Shown: one piece after another, positions 34,176 through 47,419 of the stretch
How positions within the stretch are numbered: position 1 is the first letter of the stretch
Layout of the letters: every line of letters starts with the position of its first letter
Origin: Neolentinus lepideus HHB14362 ss-1
Lineage: Eukaryota > Basidiomycota > Agaricomycetes > Gloeophyllales > Gloeophyllaceae
Direction: 5' to 3'
Length of the DNA stretch: 64,000 nt
Assembly: GCA_001632425.1 (NCBI GenBank)
Contig: KV425649.1
Coordinates: forward strand, 21,497-85,496
The notes under the pieces: generated by a model
What the model saw: only the letters and a program-made list of their open reading frames with translations
Database searches by the model: none
Told to the model about the DNA's origin: nothing
Position numbers and translations under genes: made by a program

Positions 34176-35933
34176 ATGTCCAAGTCTCAATCATTTAAAA
34201 AGGTGCGCAGGACGCGGCGCGCGCAACCGCAGATTCATTGACTGGTAGCGCAGATGGGTATCGTCGGCGCCGGCAGCATGGGCTCTGAAATGGCCCTGCT
34301 CTTTGCCGAGCACGGTTTAACTGTATCTTCGTTCGATGTCTCCGGACAGAACATAGACAATCTGAACAAGTACGCTGAGTCTGCCCCAGAAGAGGTACGC
34401 TCGCGGATCATTACCTACAAAGACTACGACTCGTTCATCTCGAGTCTCGGGGGAACCGATGCCAGGAAGCTATTTGTGTTCAGTATCAGACATGGCAGCG
34501 CAGGAGATGAAGTGCTAAAATCTATGGACAAGTACCTGACAGACGGCGACATCATTCTAGACGGCGGGAACGAATGGTACCTCAACACTGAACGCAGGCA
34601 GAAGGCACTTGAGCCGCGCGGCGTACACTACATCGGCTTGGGTGTCTCGGGAGGATACCAGTCCGCCCGACGCGGTCCCTCTATGTCCCCCGGAGGTAAC
34701 ACTGACGCTATCAAGCAAGTCCTACCCATCCTCGAGAAGTTTGCTGCCAAGGACAAAAAGACAGGTCAGCCCTGTGTGACGGTCATCGGTCCCGGCGGCT
34801 CAGGGCATTATGTCAAGATGGTGCACAACGGCATCGAGCAGGGCATCCTGGGGATCATGGCTGAGGCGTGGGAGCTGCTGTACAAGTGCTTGGCTATCCC
34901 ACTTGACGAAATCTCTGGGATTTTTCGTAGATGGGCAGAACAAGGCGAACTTGTAAGTCATGTCCAGATCAATTTCATTACTCACAACATCGAGGTCTCA
35001 CCACACACGCCGCTATAACAGTCGCGCAACTTCCTCGTGGAAATCGGTGCGGACATCTGCGCTCAACCTGACGATTACACGCACTCCGCTTCGCACCTAG
35101 TCAACAAAATCCAGGACAAAGTTGTTCAGGACGCAGACAACAGCGAGGGCACAGGATTTTGGACCATCGCCGAAGCCGCCAACAGGCACGTCAGCGCGCC
35201 GACCATCGCCGCCGCGCACTTCCTCCGTATTGCCTCCTCCGACCGCGCACAGCGCCTGCAGGTCGTCGACGGGCTCGGGCAGGATCTCGGCGCCGCGCGG
35301 AAGCAGCACCTATCCGACGACGAAAAGACAGCGTTCGTCGGGGACTTGAGGCTGGCGGTGTACTGCGCAACGCTCGCGAGCTTCGCGCAGGGGATGAACC
35401 TCATCGCGCGCGCGAGCAAGGATGAGGAGTGGAATGTCAACCTGAGCAAGTGCGTGCAGATCTGGCGGGAGGGGTGTATTATCCGGAGCGAGTACATTGC
35501 GGATCTGCTGCAGCCGTTGTTCGAGAAGGACCCCGAAGTGATGAATATACTCACACTGAAACCGGTCGCTGAGGAGGTGAAGAGGACATTCCCGGCGCTG
35601 CAGAGGGTCGTGCAGAAGGCGTTGGAATGGAATGCACACGTGTAAGTCTAAGCCAATGGATGTATTGTTGCTGTAGTTGGGTTTCGCTGACATGACCCGC
35701 TTCGAAGCCCGTCGATTTCTGCTAGTCTTGAATATTTCAAGTATTGTGCGGGGCTGCACCTCCCGACGCAGTTTATGGAAGCGGAGCTGGACTACTTTGG
35801 CGCGCATTCGTTTGATTTGAAGGAGGAAGGGCCCGGGGATGTCAAGAAAGGTATGGTCATGACGTCGTACGCTGAACTCTGATGTGAATATGTCGTTGCA
35901 GGCAAGCACCACTTTGAATGGAAACCTGCATAG
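34176..35933 (+). CDS. GND1: 6-phosphogluconate dehydrogenase, decarboxylating
   Basis: Exons 34176-34202, 34254-34952, 35022-35641, 35708-35850 and 35902-35933; 506 residues. It converts 6-phosphogluconate to ribulose 5-phosphate with NADPH formation in the oxidative pentose phosphate pathway, in the cytosol. Seen: dinucleotide motif MGIVGAGSMGSEMALLFAEHG (as GAGSMGSEMA) right after a 9-residue first exon, DGGNEWY, GVSGGYQSARRGPS, the catalytic KMVHNGIEQG segment, and C-terminal EGPGDVKKGKHHFEW. The internal first Met at 34254 is preceded by a clean AG acceptor, so the short first exon (MSKSQSFKK) is preferred. The protein is slightly longer than the usual 480-490 residues. Confidence 0.96.
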
Positions 35934-38208
35934 AGGAGGAGAAGAACGAAGTGAAAGTCACATGAATCATGAATGCATGATGCATGACGGGTTCGGGGCT
36001 GTAGCCAATACCAGCAATGCTATATAGCAATACCATCTACCCGTGTGTGACTGCGATTGATATGTCCTTATTACGACGGCGAATTGTGTCGCTCTCTGCC
36101 CGATGGCTCCTGGTTCGGAGGGGATGGTCATCATAGAGTAAGATTTACAACATTGTAGCATTGAGCCAAAACGACATAACGATGACTTAACTTACAGGTG
36201 TTATACTGGGTTATTTCTCCTAAGACTGTTATCCCGTATAGTCAGCAGAGCTAGAACGATTGAGCGGCCAGAAGGAAGTTCAATAAATTCAGCGCCCACT
36301 GTGAGGTGGGCGATCCCAGGTGGACATGTGGTGATATGACTGTGTGTACCATAAAGAGAGAACCTTGGCGAGGGGCGAGAATGACGCCTGGCAAGAAATA
36401 TAGGCGTTTATGGGACATAGCAGAGCGTGAGGATAGACGAAGTCCGTCCCTTTCGGCAAACAATATCTTGAAGTTAATTCGAAGCTCGAGGGAGCCAGCG
36501 TTCTTTGCAGACGTCGGGACCCATGGTATTGGAGTGGGTCTGGCACCTGACAGAGGATGTGGAGGTGCTCTAAAAGATGAGAGCCAGAGTTTGTGGCATG
36601 TTATGCCCAAAGTTCGTGAGATTCAGTACACTGTGACAGAATGAGTTGGCGTATGTCGGTCCAGGCATTATTGCATCGCAGACCGACGCATCTCGAGTGG
36701 CAAAGGACGACAAGGATACTAGTCGATAGCACGAGAAGATGCCCGAGGGCAAGACCTGCGTTGGAGAACCGCCGTTGATGGGTGAAATGGAAGCAGACAA
36801 ATTTCGGATATAGTGAAAGAGGAACGGCCTGCCCAGAGTAAGTTGCAATAACATTCAATTACAAGTAGACTAGAGCACACTGCGATGTTCGACGGTGCGA
36901 TGCGGTAAGCTCGACGAGCGTTCTGAGGCAGTGACCACTAGTCAAAAAGCACCAGGAGGCAGTGGCGTAAAGCTTTTCCCGCAGTGACGAGCAAAGACCA
37001 GTTGGGGGATTCCTGCAGAGGGTGGAGCATATGCAGATGACTCATGGCATGACAGTCAAAAATCTCCGCAGGCGCCACAACAGGCAGAAAATCTATGCCG
37101 AGCAGCCATTCCCAAACGGCGCCTTGGCGATCGAATCACAACTGCGACTTGAGAGCAGTTGTGGTGCTGCCCTGTTGTTCTGAGTGATAAGATGCTCGGG
37201 GGCCGTCGAGAGCAGAAACCCAATCTTGTCGATCATGCTGATCCCATCGGGTATATGTAGCCGGACGGTAAGTGCGAAGGCAATCGGAAAGCCCGCTTAC
37301 ACAATCACTACTTGTAATGATAGGCCTATCGAGCTCTTTGTCGCTAAATGTCGTCTAGAATAATTAGGGCATAGCCTGGGATCGACTAGAATAAAATGCA
37401 GATATACGCGCTGAATGATGTTTGGCCTGTCCGATATCGCTTGGTGGCACGCACGGGCGAGAGACTCAAGGTGCGGAAAGGCTGTAGGCCCCTCTACCTA
37501 TGTTGCCTTCAGCGAGATGACCGGAAATTAGAGTAGAGGAAAATGGACACTTTCTGTCAAATCGCGCCGATCAGGAACATATTCTCCGAGCAATATTGGG
37601 TGCCTAAGCGAGTTCATACGGTAGAACGGAAGTTTGTTGGAGATTTGGCTGGAGACAATAGCGGTGGTGTCAGTGACAACGATGATACCGGGTAGTCAGA
37701 CCCATAGGTAACGGTGGCTTCACCAGGGTACACATGCATATGCAAGATGCCGGCAACCATACCGTAGGGTTTACATAGGAGTTATACTGTGGCGTGAGAC
37801 ATATGTCCCTTTCGGGAGAATTACCGTTTGTGTGATGGCGCGCTGAAGGCTCAGTACAACTCACTGATTGTTCGCTTTCCATGTGTCTCGGATCTATTTA
37901 CTGTGATTTTGGGGCTTACAGTCCGGTCTGCTGACAGCGCTTGTCCACAGGGGCCGTTCGCTTAGACAAAACATATGAGAATGCCATCACCACGTCGGCC
38001 CCTAAGATCACAATGGTTCAAGCAGTTGCTATACCGTTTATACTCACACATCACTCAACCCACCCTTTTGCGAAACGGATGTGCGCTTACTAAGCCCTGC
38101 CGGTAGCTACACCAATCTCTGTCATCTCGAGTGGGCTCGCGTTCAAACAGCGAGACAAAAACTCTTCACTGAAGGCTATCCTGCTTCTCTACTTAGCTCT
38201 TGTGGACC
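35934..38208. other. Large intergenic region, 2.3 kb
   Basis: No protein-like frame, RNA gene or repeat could be supported on either strand. Open frames at 36250-36860 overlap each other on both strands and show no conserved motifs. It may hold regulatory sequence of the C2H2 gene or a non-coding transcript; neither is shown. Confidence 0.5.
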
Positions 38209-39788
38209 ATGTCGTACATATTTTCGCTCGAGAAACTGGCCCAACATAAATTATTTATGGAATTCCCGATGCCTGGCAAGCCTCCCAGCATAGAATGGGC
38301 CCCCCTGCCTCACGCAATTCGTACCACGTCTGCGCCCACAAGTATCCTATCACTCAGAGTCGATGTCAACTGCATAAACGGGAAGAATGTATTAGAGCTC
38401 TTTATTATCGAGAGTCCTGAAGCAACTAAGGCGCACACCGAGTCCCGGCGCGACCCAAGTTCGTCATCCGTGGTGCGTTTGTAATTCGCACTGAACGTCT
38501 TATTACTCTAACATGGCTCTTTACCACTGTGCAGGACGGTGTGCTGCATCATATTCGGGCGACAACGGCGGCCACGTCCTCGTCCATGTCCCCGCATCGC
38601 GCGGAGTGTGTGCTAGCTCCTGAATATCCTGTACCTTCTACGCCAGCTTCGAGGAAGACCAGTCTTCTAGAGCAAGCAGCTTACAACCGCTTAAGCCGAC
38701 AATCAAGCGGGTTCGCGAGTCCCGCAATGTGTACGAACACGACCCTGCCGCCACCAAATGATCACCACGCGCCTCCAGCTATTCCAAACGGCCTAGACTG
38801 GATACCATCCGCTGGCCCCTCACAAGATTGGCAGAGATTTGCAGGTGCGCTCGAATGGAGTGGGCAACATGCCTATCCAAGTGTGTCGCACCTGCATTTA
38901 TACCAGCCGCATCCAGGTATAGAGACTCCTTCCTGACCCCTCGTTACAAGCTGAATTGAAATTATGATACACAAGATTCCGGCTTATTAGATCCGATAGG
39001 TCACTATAGTAGCGCTTCACCTGATGTCTTCCACGGAGGCGAACCACAAGCTGTGCCCCATTCCAGCGCTACCTGCCAGTGGACTCCAAATGAAGAATTC
39101 AGCCCGGCCGCTTCATCACCTACTCCCAGGCTCTCTCATTCTCTGTCCTCCTACTCGCAGTCGTCCGCAGGATCTATTCTCACCCGATCCGTTTCGGTCG
39201 GTTCGACACAAAGCGAGGTCACAACATCAGGAGTCACCGTGTACACGCCGCCAGCAAGCGATGCTCTTCTCCCAGCATTCTCATCAGCGATCAGCAACCC
39301 CACGGACTACTTCTCCGCAGTGCACAGCGAGCCGGCGAACCACGACGCAACAACGTCACCCGCACCATCCTCCTCGACTGATGGTGATACTCAGACGGGT
39401 TCGACTGCTTCGCCGCAGTTTCACTGTAAGTACGACGGGTGCAATCGCACGTTCAGAAACCAGTATACGTACAGCGTGCACTCTGGCGCGCACATCAAGA
39501 AGACGAAGAAACGCTTCGAGTGCCCGACGTGCTGCGAGACATTTTCCCGACGGCACGATATGATGCGGCACGAAGTACGTGTGCATTACTAGGCGCTGAC
39601 AAGGATACTTATGTGTGCATTCTTTGATGCAGGTGTCGCAGCATGGAAAGGTCCCGGATTGGACATGCGAGCGGTGTCGGCGGTTCCTCTCCAGCAAGAC
39701 GATGTTCAAAAATCACAAGTGTCCCGCGATACGGAAACCAGGGAACCCGGCTCTTGCAGTCCGAGAGACCACATCTTTCTATTGTTAG
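38209..39788 (+). CDS. C2H2 zinc-finger protein, probable transcription factor
   Basis: Exons 38209-38472, 38535-38916, 38991-39574 and 39633-39788; 461 residues. Two or three C-terminal C2H2-type fingers are visible: FHCKYDGCNRTFRNQYTYSVHSGAH, split here as CKYDGC and HSGAH, then CPTCCETFSRRHDMMRHEVSQH across the last intron, and a final degenerate CERCRRFLSSKTMFKNHKC. The first 330 residues are Ser/Pro/Thr-rich and probably disordered, as in many fungal regulators. An ATG upstream of 38209 was not found in frame. The last intron splits the second finger between its two histidines, so the final exon is needed for zinc binding. Targets are unknown. Confidence 0.85.
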
Positions 39789-40697
39789 TTGGTGGATCTG
39801 CACTGTGGCCAAGGAGTGGACATTATTTGATAGTATAGTATTCCTTTCCCTTCCCTTAATTATATTGCAACGCACATAGATTATGTATGGACACAACGTC
39901 GATTGCAGCGAATAGCATATGCATTGTTATCAGTTTCAGCATTCGTACGCCGAAATGTGCTGAGCTGGTCTCTAGAACCAGTATGAGCCTCTACGGGGGT
40001 CAGACAGCTTCTTTTGATCTCTGTGGATGGTTGGAATCGAGCGGAGGTTCCAGGTTATGGTGGCCTATAAGACCTCGGATCCGAGGTGTTGTACAGAATA
40101 CCGAGCTTTAATCAATGCGCAATTTCCGGTCGTGTGCGTTCAAGTTGTGGTGATTTGGCTGGTGCAACTAGTCTTCAACGCAGATGGTTGCCCAGGTGAT
40201 TGCGCGTGTATTGTGAGGACGTTGCGAGCGTTGATGCTAATACCTCGTGATATTTTACGTGAAGGAAAGTCTCTCATCAATATCGGAAGCTTACTTTGGG
40301 GTGTATGAACGAGGCCGGCCGTTCCCTCTGTTAATAATAGGTGTAGAATAGGTCACGGTGGTTGCAGTTTTTTTTAAGCGCGTTCCCGATATATTTGTCC
40401 TCTTCCTTCGAATTCAAAAATTGTTGAGGCCTGAGGCCTCGAGGACTCAAAATTATCAACTCGTCAGAATGGCATGGGTTGGTTCGAATTGACCTCAGAC
40501 TTGCTCGTAACCAGTTCTTTGTTTGCAGTTCTTGTCCGCGTGTATATTGCTCTAGTGTCGAGGTTTACGTTAACGAGTGTGGCAAGTGGTATGACGATCC
40601 TCTCCCTGTTTCTCACGGTCGTGTTATCTTCCTTCCACGATGTTCACACCATCTTATCGCGCAGCCTTGGGCTTAGACCATTGCAAACGCTCACACC
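39789..40697. other. Intergenic region, 0.9 kb
   Basis: No supported gene. It includes the C2H2 gene's 3' flank and the nicotinamidase promoter. Short frames here lack conserved motifs. Confidence 0.5.
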
Positions 40698-41584
40698 ATG
40701 TCGGCGCTCCTCGTTGTCGACGTTCAGTACGACTTCATCGACGGTTCCTTGGCAGTCAAGGACTCCGAGGCCATCCTGCCAGTAGTGCACGACCTCCTGG
40801 ATGACTCAGCGAGATGGGACTTGGTCATAGCAAGTCAAGTGAGTATCCTTAATTAACGAAGGAGAACGCTATGGACATTAATAGATTTATATATAGGATT
40901 ACCATCCTGCTGGTCATGTATCTTTTGCGTCGGCGCACGATCTCCCAGCGTTTCAGCCGGTTCGGTTACCCCATCCTATCACAAACGAGAACCCCACCAG
41001 CGCGGATGAAGGAGAGAGACTTAAGGAAGGAGCGCCAGAAGAGACGATTGTGCAGATGCTTTGGCCAGATCATTGCATACAAGGAACTAAGGTACCTGTT
41101 AACGCATTCGATTTCTACCCGCTCGATCAACGATCTGCCCAGGGAGCAGAGTTTGAAGAAGGCGTCCGTACACGGCTAGAAAAGCTGGGCACAAAAGCAC
41201 GAGTTGTTCAGAAAGTAAGCAGCAAGGTGACCGCGGGGTCGTTCCTAATTTCTGGGACAGGGCTGCCACCCGCACATTGACGGATACTCCGCATTCGCTC
41301 TCAATCACTACGTCAAATTCACGGAGCTTCCTCGTCTCCTGTTCTCTAACGGGATACGCAAGGTTACCATCGTGGGTCTGGCCACTGATTACTGCGTGCG
41401 CGCTACGGTAGGCCCTCACCTCTGTTACTGCTATATATGTGGCTCACCAGTGGGTAAGGCTATCGACGCACGAAAATTTGATCTTGAAGTGGACATCGTC
41501 CGTGCGGGCGTTCGCGGTGTATATGGAGAAAGGGAAGACACTGTTCTCAAAGAACTCGAGAAGTGGGGATGCAAAATAATCTGA
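40698..41584 (+). CDS. PNC1: Nicotinamidase
   Basis: Exons 40698-40838, 40897-41091, 41143-41214, 41261-41407 and 41459-41584; 226 residues, as in yeast Pnc1. It hydrolyses nicotinamide to nicotinate and ammonia in NAD+ salvage. The isochorismatase-fold triad is Asp8 (LLVVDVQYDF), Lys136 (VVQKGCHPHIDGYSAF, Lys before Gly) and Cys181 (ATDYCVRATA). Metal ligands Asp48 and His50 (DYHPAGH) and His106 (WPDHCIQGT) are all present. By lowering nicotinamide the enzyme also relieves sirtuin inhibition in yeast; that role here is by analogy. Confidence 0.95.
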
Positions 41585-42038
41585 GATGCAGCAATGACGG
41601 TGCGTTGCATAGTTGTATCTTGTACGTTAGGCCATCGCCACTTCTCTAGTTTATACGTATCTCACTTTATGTAGTTTTCATCGTTTCTGGTGACATGACT
41701 ATCCCAGGGCGCGCTGATTCTAAACTACCAAGTCGGGTGCCCTAACCCTAAACGTGTAGTGAATTCCGACGTCGGGAATAACTTGAACAATGACGGGGCT
41801 ACCCCACAATTAAACCTTGTGAAGAGCTCACAAGGTTCCTTTGCTATTGACACGGATGATGGGCCATTTGATACGCTATCTTGAACAAGTTAGGCCCAGT
41901 ATTATTAGAACGTTGACGTGCTCTACGCACGGCCCGACGCGATAAGACGGCAATATGAGTCACGACGCTGAGCATTGCGCTATCTTCAGTGCAAACCATT
42001 CATCTCATTACGTGGAATCGAGGTCTCGCTAGTAAGGC
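41585..42038. other. Intergenic region, 454 bp
   Basis: No gene is seen. It contains the 3' flank of nicotinamidase and the promoter of the SDR gene. A short CCTTGTGAAGAGCTCACAAGG palindrome-like element (arms CCTTGTGA at 41815-41822 and TCACAAGG at 41828-41835) lies in the middle. Confidence 0.5.
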
Positions 42039-43092
42039 ATGGCTACCACTGGGTCTGTAGACCGATCCAATTTGTTCTCGGTTGAAGGACTGGTTGCGGT
42101 CGTGACGGGGGGCGGAACAGGTTTGTTTCAATGTACTTGTCCGATGCAGATGAAATGCTAGTGCTAATGGAGATCCATGAGGTAGGTATAGGTCGTATGA
42201 TTGCGACTGCTCTCGAGAATAACGGAGCTACTGTATATATTGTGGGCCGTCGCGTAGAAGTATTGGAAACGGCGGCGAAGGAGAGTAACGTGGGTCTCCA
42301 AGATTCCTATATAATTCTGCGCATAGCTGGCTCACCCAAATATCACGCAGAAATTTGGGAAGATTTTCCCTCTGCAGGGAGATGTGACAAGCAAGGACTC
42401 CCTGCAGTCACTAGCCGAGACCATCAAAACTCGCCACGGGTATATCAACCTCCTCGTGAATAATTCCGGAGTTATGTTCAGTCCGCCTGCCCGCTACTCC
42501 CTCGGGCCACCGAAAGACATCAAGGATCTCCAGTCGCGGTTGTGGAACTACACCACAGCAGAGCACTTCGCAAAGACGTTCGAGGTGAACTGCACTGCAG
42601 TCTATTTCACGACCGTCGCGTTTCTGGAGCTGCTAGACGCGGGGAACCGGCAGGGCGGCATCGCGGGCGTGACGAGCCAGGTCATTACCGTATCGAGTAT
42701 TGCAGGGCTGAGGAGGGACTCGCAGCAATTCAATATCGCCTACTCGATGAGCAAGGCGGCCGTAACTCATCTGGGCAAGACGTTGGCGAATATCTTGAAG
42801 GATCAGAAGATTAGGAGCAATATTATCGCCCCGGGGCTGTATCCATCAGGTCGGTAACAGACCCACTTTATGCGTCGGCTCAGACAGCAGTACTAATCGC
42901 AAAGCAGAAATGACAGTAGATATGTGGTCGGAAGAGCTGGTAACGAAGGGCATCCCCTTACAACGAGGAGGAGATAACCAGGATATGGGTGGCCTGGCGT
43001 TGTTCCTGGCGAGTAGAGCCGGCGCCTATGTCAACGGCACGTTGCACATCAGTGACGGAGGCAGGATCGGCCTGTTCTCGTCCACGTATTGA
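42039..43092 (+). CDS. Short-chain dehydrogenase/reductase (SDR, classical type)
   Basis: Exons 42039-42120, 42186-42289, 42363-42849 and 42908-43092; 285 residues. The Rossmann cofactor motif TGGGTGIG spans the first intron. NNSG, catalytic Ser in VSSIAG and the YSMSK active-site motif follow, then the conserved IRSNIIAPGLYPS loop and C-terminal SDGG. Arg residues after the second strand (VGRRVE) suggest NADP(H). The substrate is not predictable. The second acceptor was placed at 42362 rather than 42377 because it restores the family sequence IFPLQGDVTS. Confidence 0.92.
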
Positions 43093-43961
43093 GGATGGGA
43101 TCATATTTACCAGTCCCGCCGAACTCCAAAGAAATCTGGTACATTGACTGATGCGAGGTGTATATATGCCGTATCTACCATGTCTCGTCGTCTCGGCTTG
43201 CTATCGAGCTGGTGTTGCTTCCTAAATAATGGCCTGTACTTGGCTGTTCAGGTCGTTGCTGACGGTACTGTGAAAGCGACCGTCCCGGGTTTGAGATTGG
43301 CGAAAGCATCTTCATAGTCTTATCCTTGGTGCGCGCGCGTATGTGGGAAGCGATATATTGGCGGGGCCCTTATTGTGGCTGGATGGCATCGACCATAATC
43401 TTCATCCACCTCGGTGCATACGACTTTCCATCAGACATACCAATTCCATTGATCAACCGAAGTGGATCCATATCTTGTGGTCATGGAGACGATTCCAAGT
43501 ATAATGGGCTTGTAATGGCGGATCCGTCACAGATAGCACGGCTGGACGCATAGCAGAATCGGCTGACCTTTGTAATCTGAGCGCCTCTTCGGCGATATCA
43601 GTAAATACACAAATATAATTACAAGGGAACGGAAGCATTTGCTGGTCTGCCGAGCGGCACATGTCGCAAATATTCTTCCATGTATTCTTTGCCGTAGCAT
43701 AGGCCGAGGAGCATTGCTATTATAGATGCATAGTCGTGCCAGATATGCACCTTTATGCTTGAGGTCGTCAGGGCGAAGCCGACGGGTTTGGCAGTTAAAA
43801 GACAAGTTAGGCCGCTGCGGTCGGCGACCGGGGCGAGCGGAAATATATCGCTTGTAGGCAATCTCCGGACCCGTTCTTGGCGGCACCTGCAAACCGCCGG
43901 CAGCGGCCTGTATGGCATGCTGGAGAAATCCTGAATCAGCCCCTCTTCGCAGTGCTCTGCT
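43093..43961. other. Intergenic region, 0.87 kb
   Basis: No gene is supported. Minus-strand frames of 120 codons at 43527-43999 are basic, lack motifs and overlap one another, so they are treated as chance. The right end holds the promoter of the next transcription factor. Confidence 0.5.
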
Positions 43962-46900
43962 ATGCCGCCCGATACGACCAGGGTGACCTCGACCCGCAAT
44001 GCCAGGAAGGTCGTCCTCAGCGAGGAGGAGTTGACGGTCAGGAGGGCGCGTGGTGAGATCTCCTGCGCGGAATGCCGAAGGTTCCTTGTCTTTTCGCGCC
44101 GTCCTCGACGGTATCTAACTAGTCTTTGTCAAGGCTCAAGCTGAAGTGCGACAAGAAACTGCCATGTAGTTCATGCGAACGACGAGGGTGTCCGAACATT
44201 TGTCCAAATGGTGCGTAAGTCGCGGGTCTGTTGCCACAGTCAGTTACTAACGATACTGAGGTAGGCACACTGGCTGCGGGGCAAGGATCGAGGTAGCTTG
44301 TCCTAATGATCGCTTTCTGGCCAAGGATTTTAATTCTGTCTAGGTTCATCCTATCAGACACGCGGGACCTACATCGGAAAATCACCGAGATGTCACAAAG
44401 AATACGACAATTAGAAGACGCTCTTGCGGTATTCCAAGCAAGCATCTCCGGCGAAAGGCACCCTCTATTGTCAGAAGACCTGCTTGTCATCAAATTCTGG
44501 CCAGAAGTACGTTCAGAACGTGAAGAAAGCTCGACACTGCGCCATGTAGGCCCCTCGGGATCCCTTGATGCGTTCGGGACACTCTCAGTGGGAGAGAAAG
44601 GTGAAGCAAAATACTTCGGGCGGTCTGCTGGGTCTGAAGCCCTTCTCTTAGTATGTCGATTGTATGCGCTAGTCTACATGATCATTGGCTCATTCATATA
44701 TGCGTTTGTGCTGCAGGCAGGTGCCGAGTTGGAGGGTGCCCCACCACGAATGGACGAATCATTGAACATGAACGATGAACTACAACACCTTCTTGGACGC
44801 TACCCTATGGACTTCTTGGGCAAGTCGAACAACGACCTACTCGAGCTCGTGTGGAACGAGCTGCCGCCACAAACACGTACGTCCTTGCAACATCTCTCGC
44901 GCGTACTCACCTAGTTTACGATGTTTCTTCCTCTCAGGCGCCTGGTCACTGTGCGAGGCCTACTTCGAGCACGCGTCCTGGTTCTATAACGCCTGCACAA
45001 GGGACGAGATCGTGAATGATGTCATGGCCCCCGTCTACAAGATCGTGAAAGACCGAACACGGCCCGAGTTCAACCCTCGGGATCTCACATCTGTCGGCCC
45101 CCATGCGATAGCAGTGCTGTACTTCGTGTTTGCAATTGGGGCGCTGATGGACTTGACTCTACCTGCATACAACTCAGAGGCTGAGAAATACTTCCGTCTG
45201 GGCCGTGCGGTACTGACTTTGCGCTCCATTGTCGATTCGCCGGCTATCGAGACTGTACAAGCGATTGGCTTGATGGGCGCTTATCATGGTCTTGATGGAC
45301 AGCGCTACACAATGGATAGCTCCTGGTCTCTCTGTGCCCTCAGTTCAAAATTGGCGCAAAGCGTGCGTAGTCTCCATTTTACCGTGCTACTTTTTGATGC
45401 CAATCAATATTTCTTTAGTTAGGGCTGCGTATGTTTTCTTGTCTTACCTCTATTTTAGAGTACTTACTGAGAAGTCCTAGATCGTGATTGCGCACGGTGG
45501 GGGTTAGATGCCAAAACTGTCCAACGGAGAAGAACAGTTTTCTGGGCTATATTCACTGGCGATGTTATGCTAGTAAGATCTCAATCCATATACATATGAT
45601 GTGTATCTTAAATTTATGATCCTTTCAGAGTATAAATCTAGGTCGTCCCCTATCGACCCCTCTATCACATATCGATTGCGAATTCCCAAGTGACGAGGAG
45701 CAGACCATCAATGAAGACGGCGAAGTTGAACCAGGCTGTACGTTGCTCATTCCTCCGCGCCTCATTGTACCATACTAGAACTAATTACCTATCTGCCACA
45801 GATCGCGCATGGAGGTTGACGGTCATCAAAGAACTAATCGCGCCTATATGTGAACGCATGCTCGTTGCCGAGCCCCCGAGTTACGAAGTGGCGCTGGAGC
45901 TGGACGAGAAGGTCCGCAAGACCCCTGTGCCGATGTCGTTTAAGCTGTTTTTAGGCCCCGAGGATGAAGACCGACCATCGCTGATTGTGAGAGCCTATTT
46001 ACTATCACAGTATCGCATGAACGGTTGGTACTTTCTTCCTCATAACGAATTGGTCGGGAAGTTGAGGGTTGGTCACAATAGCCATGCTCTTGATTCATCG
46101 AAGCTTTTTGTAAGTCATGGTTCCCTCCATCCAGCGGGTTAATATGTTGATTGGTGTAATTCTTGAAGTGCACAAGCATTACTAGACCATCCACTAAACC
46201 CATTCCGAAGCCCTTACGCTCCCTCGTACTTAGCTGCCTATCGCTGTGCATCAGTGGTAATCAAGTCTAGTATCCATTTCTTTGACCGGTGCCCTAGCTT
46301 GATCGTTCGATTCTCGTCATTCTGGTCGCACGCGTTCTCTGCTGCTGTGAGATACCTGTCTTGTTTTGTTTACGCTGACTAATTCTGGATACAGCTCATC
46401 ATGGGCTTTGTTGTCACCCGCACTCCAGCGTCGAACATTGCTAGCACGGCCTTCATGGAACTGAACGCGGCGATTGACCTGTTCCAGAAGGCTGCCATAG
46501 ACAACTACCGCGCGAGACGGGCACTGGTGAGACTGATTTATGCTTAGTCAATTAATCAACTTAATTCCTCGTAGCTGGTACTGCGGAAGCTGAAGGCGAG
46601 AGCTGATCGGGTCTACTCTCATACTGGGTCGAGCAGCCGGCCTCAGGACAAAGACCACGACTCGGGTACCGACACGGATGCAGGTCCAGACGAGTTGGCC
46701 GTCTTTGGAGGGAAGACAAGTTCCCTGCCGACCAAGCTATTGGCAAAGGCCTGGTCAAGCCCGCCGAATTGCCATGACACGGGCGTGTCGCACACGCCGT
46801 CGTCAAGCCGGATGGATACTATCCCCACACCTCCATCAGAAGGATCGGGCATGTGGCCGAGCCCAGTAGAGATTCATCAACCCCACCCACAGCAGCAGTC

Positions 46901-47240
46901 GATTGGGGGGCAGATACCACCGCTGCAGTGGTCTGATCTCGCCTTCCCGTCCGAGTCGCAAGCGCAAGAGGGCATGCAGGTTCCGTCTCCAGGCGCATAT
47001 CTGGCTGCGTCGCAATCGGGTCTCTTCTCCACATCGTCGAGTGTCCCCAGTCCACAGCAACAGGCGCAGCAAGATTATTACTACGGTGCTACTGCAGCAC
47101 CCGCACCGCAGGACTTGTCTTACATGGGTCTGGTTCCGGAAGGATCGGGCGTCGACAGCCAGTGGATGTCGCTACTTCGTGAGTCCGGTCTTTTGGAGCC
47201 AGGGTACGAAGGGATGCGTTACGGTCAACAATCTTCGTAA
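43962..47240 (+). CDS. Zn2Cys6 fungal-specific transcription factor (separate from the tandem trio)
   Basis: Fourteen exons: 43962-44080, 44134-44210, 44265-44292, 44344-44650, 44717-44876, 44938-45362, 45419-45428, 45481-45572, 45629-45737, 45802-46023, 46082-46109, 46169-46346, 46395-46526, 46575-47240; 850 residues. The zinc cluster (SCAECRRLKLKC, then PCSSCERRGC) is followed by a coiled coil (KITEMSQRIRQLEDAL) and a Fungal_trans region (CEAYFEHASWFYN, RTVFWAIFTGDVM, LGRPLS, CEFPSDEE). The Gln/Ser/Pro-rich tail may be an activation domain. A 10-nt exon (45419-45428) is needed to give the motif QSLGLHRDCARWGLD. It differs in intron pattern from the tandem trio, so it is a different subfamily. 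Target genes are unknown. Confidence 0.92.
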
Positions 47241-47419
47241 TAATTATCTTGGATTCGGTTTCTTGACTGTCTTGCTTGCTTTCAACGGACGACGTTCATA
47301 CTGGATTTAAAAGGCATTGTGTAGCATACTAACTTCTGTACAACAACGACATCACCAGAAGGATGACCTAGACATTCGAGGGAGCAGCCTCAAGCATCTG
47401 TCTCAAGCCTGAACGTGAA

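Noticed and set aside
35310..35912. Minus-strand open frame of 200 codons.
   Set aside because: It is antisense to the 6PGDH coding region and is explained by codon bias of the true gene.
42290..42377. Longer SDR intron ending at CTGCAG.
   Set aside because: The acceptor 15 bases earlier restores the conserved IFPLQGDVTS sequence, so the longer intron was dropped.
43527..43999. Minus-strand frames over 100 codons upstream of the fourth transcription factor.
   Set aside because: They overlap in two frames, are Arg-rich and lack motifs; typical random open frames.
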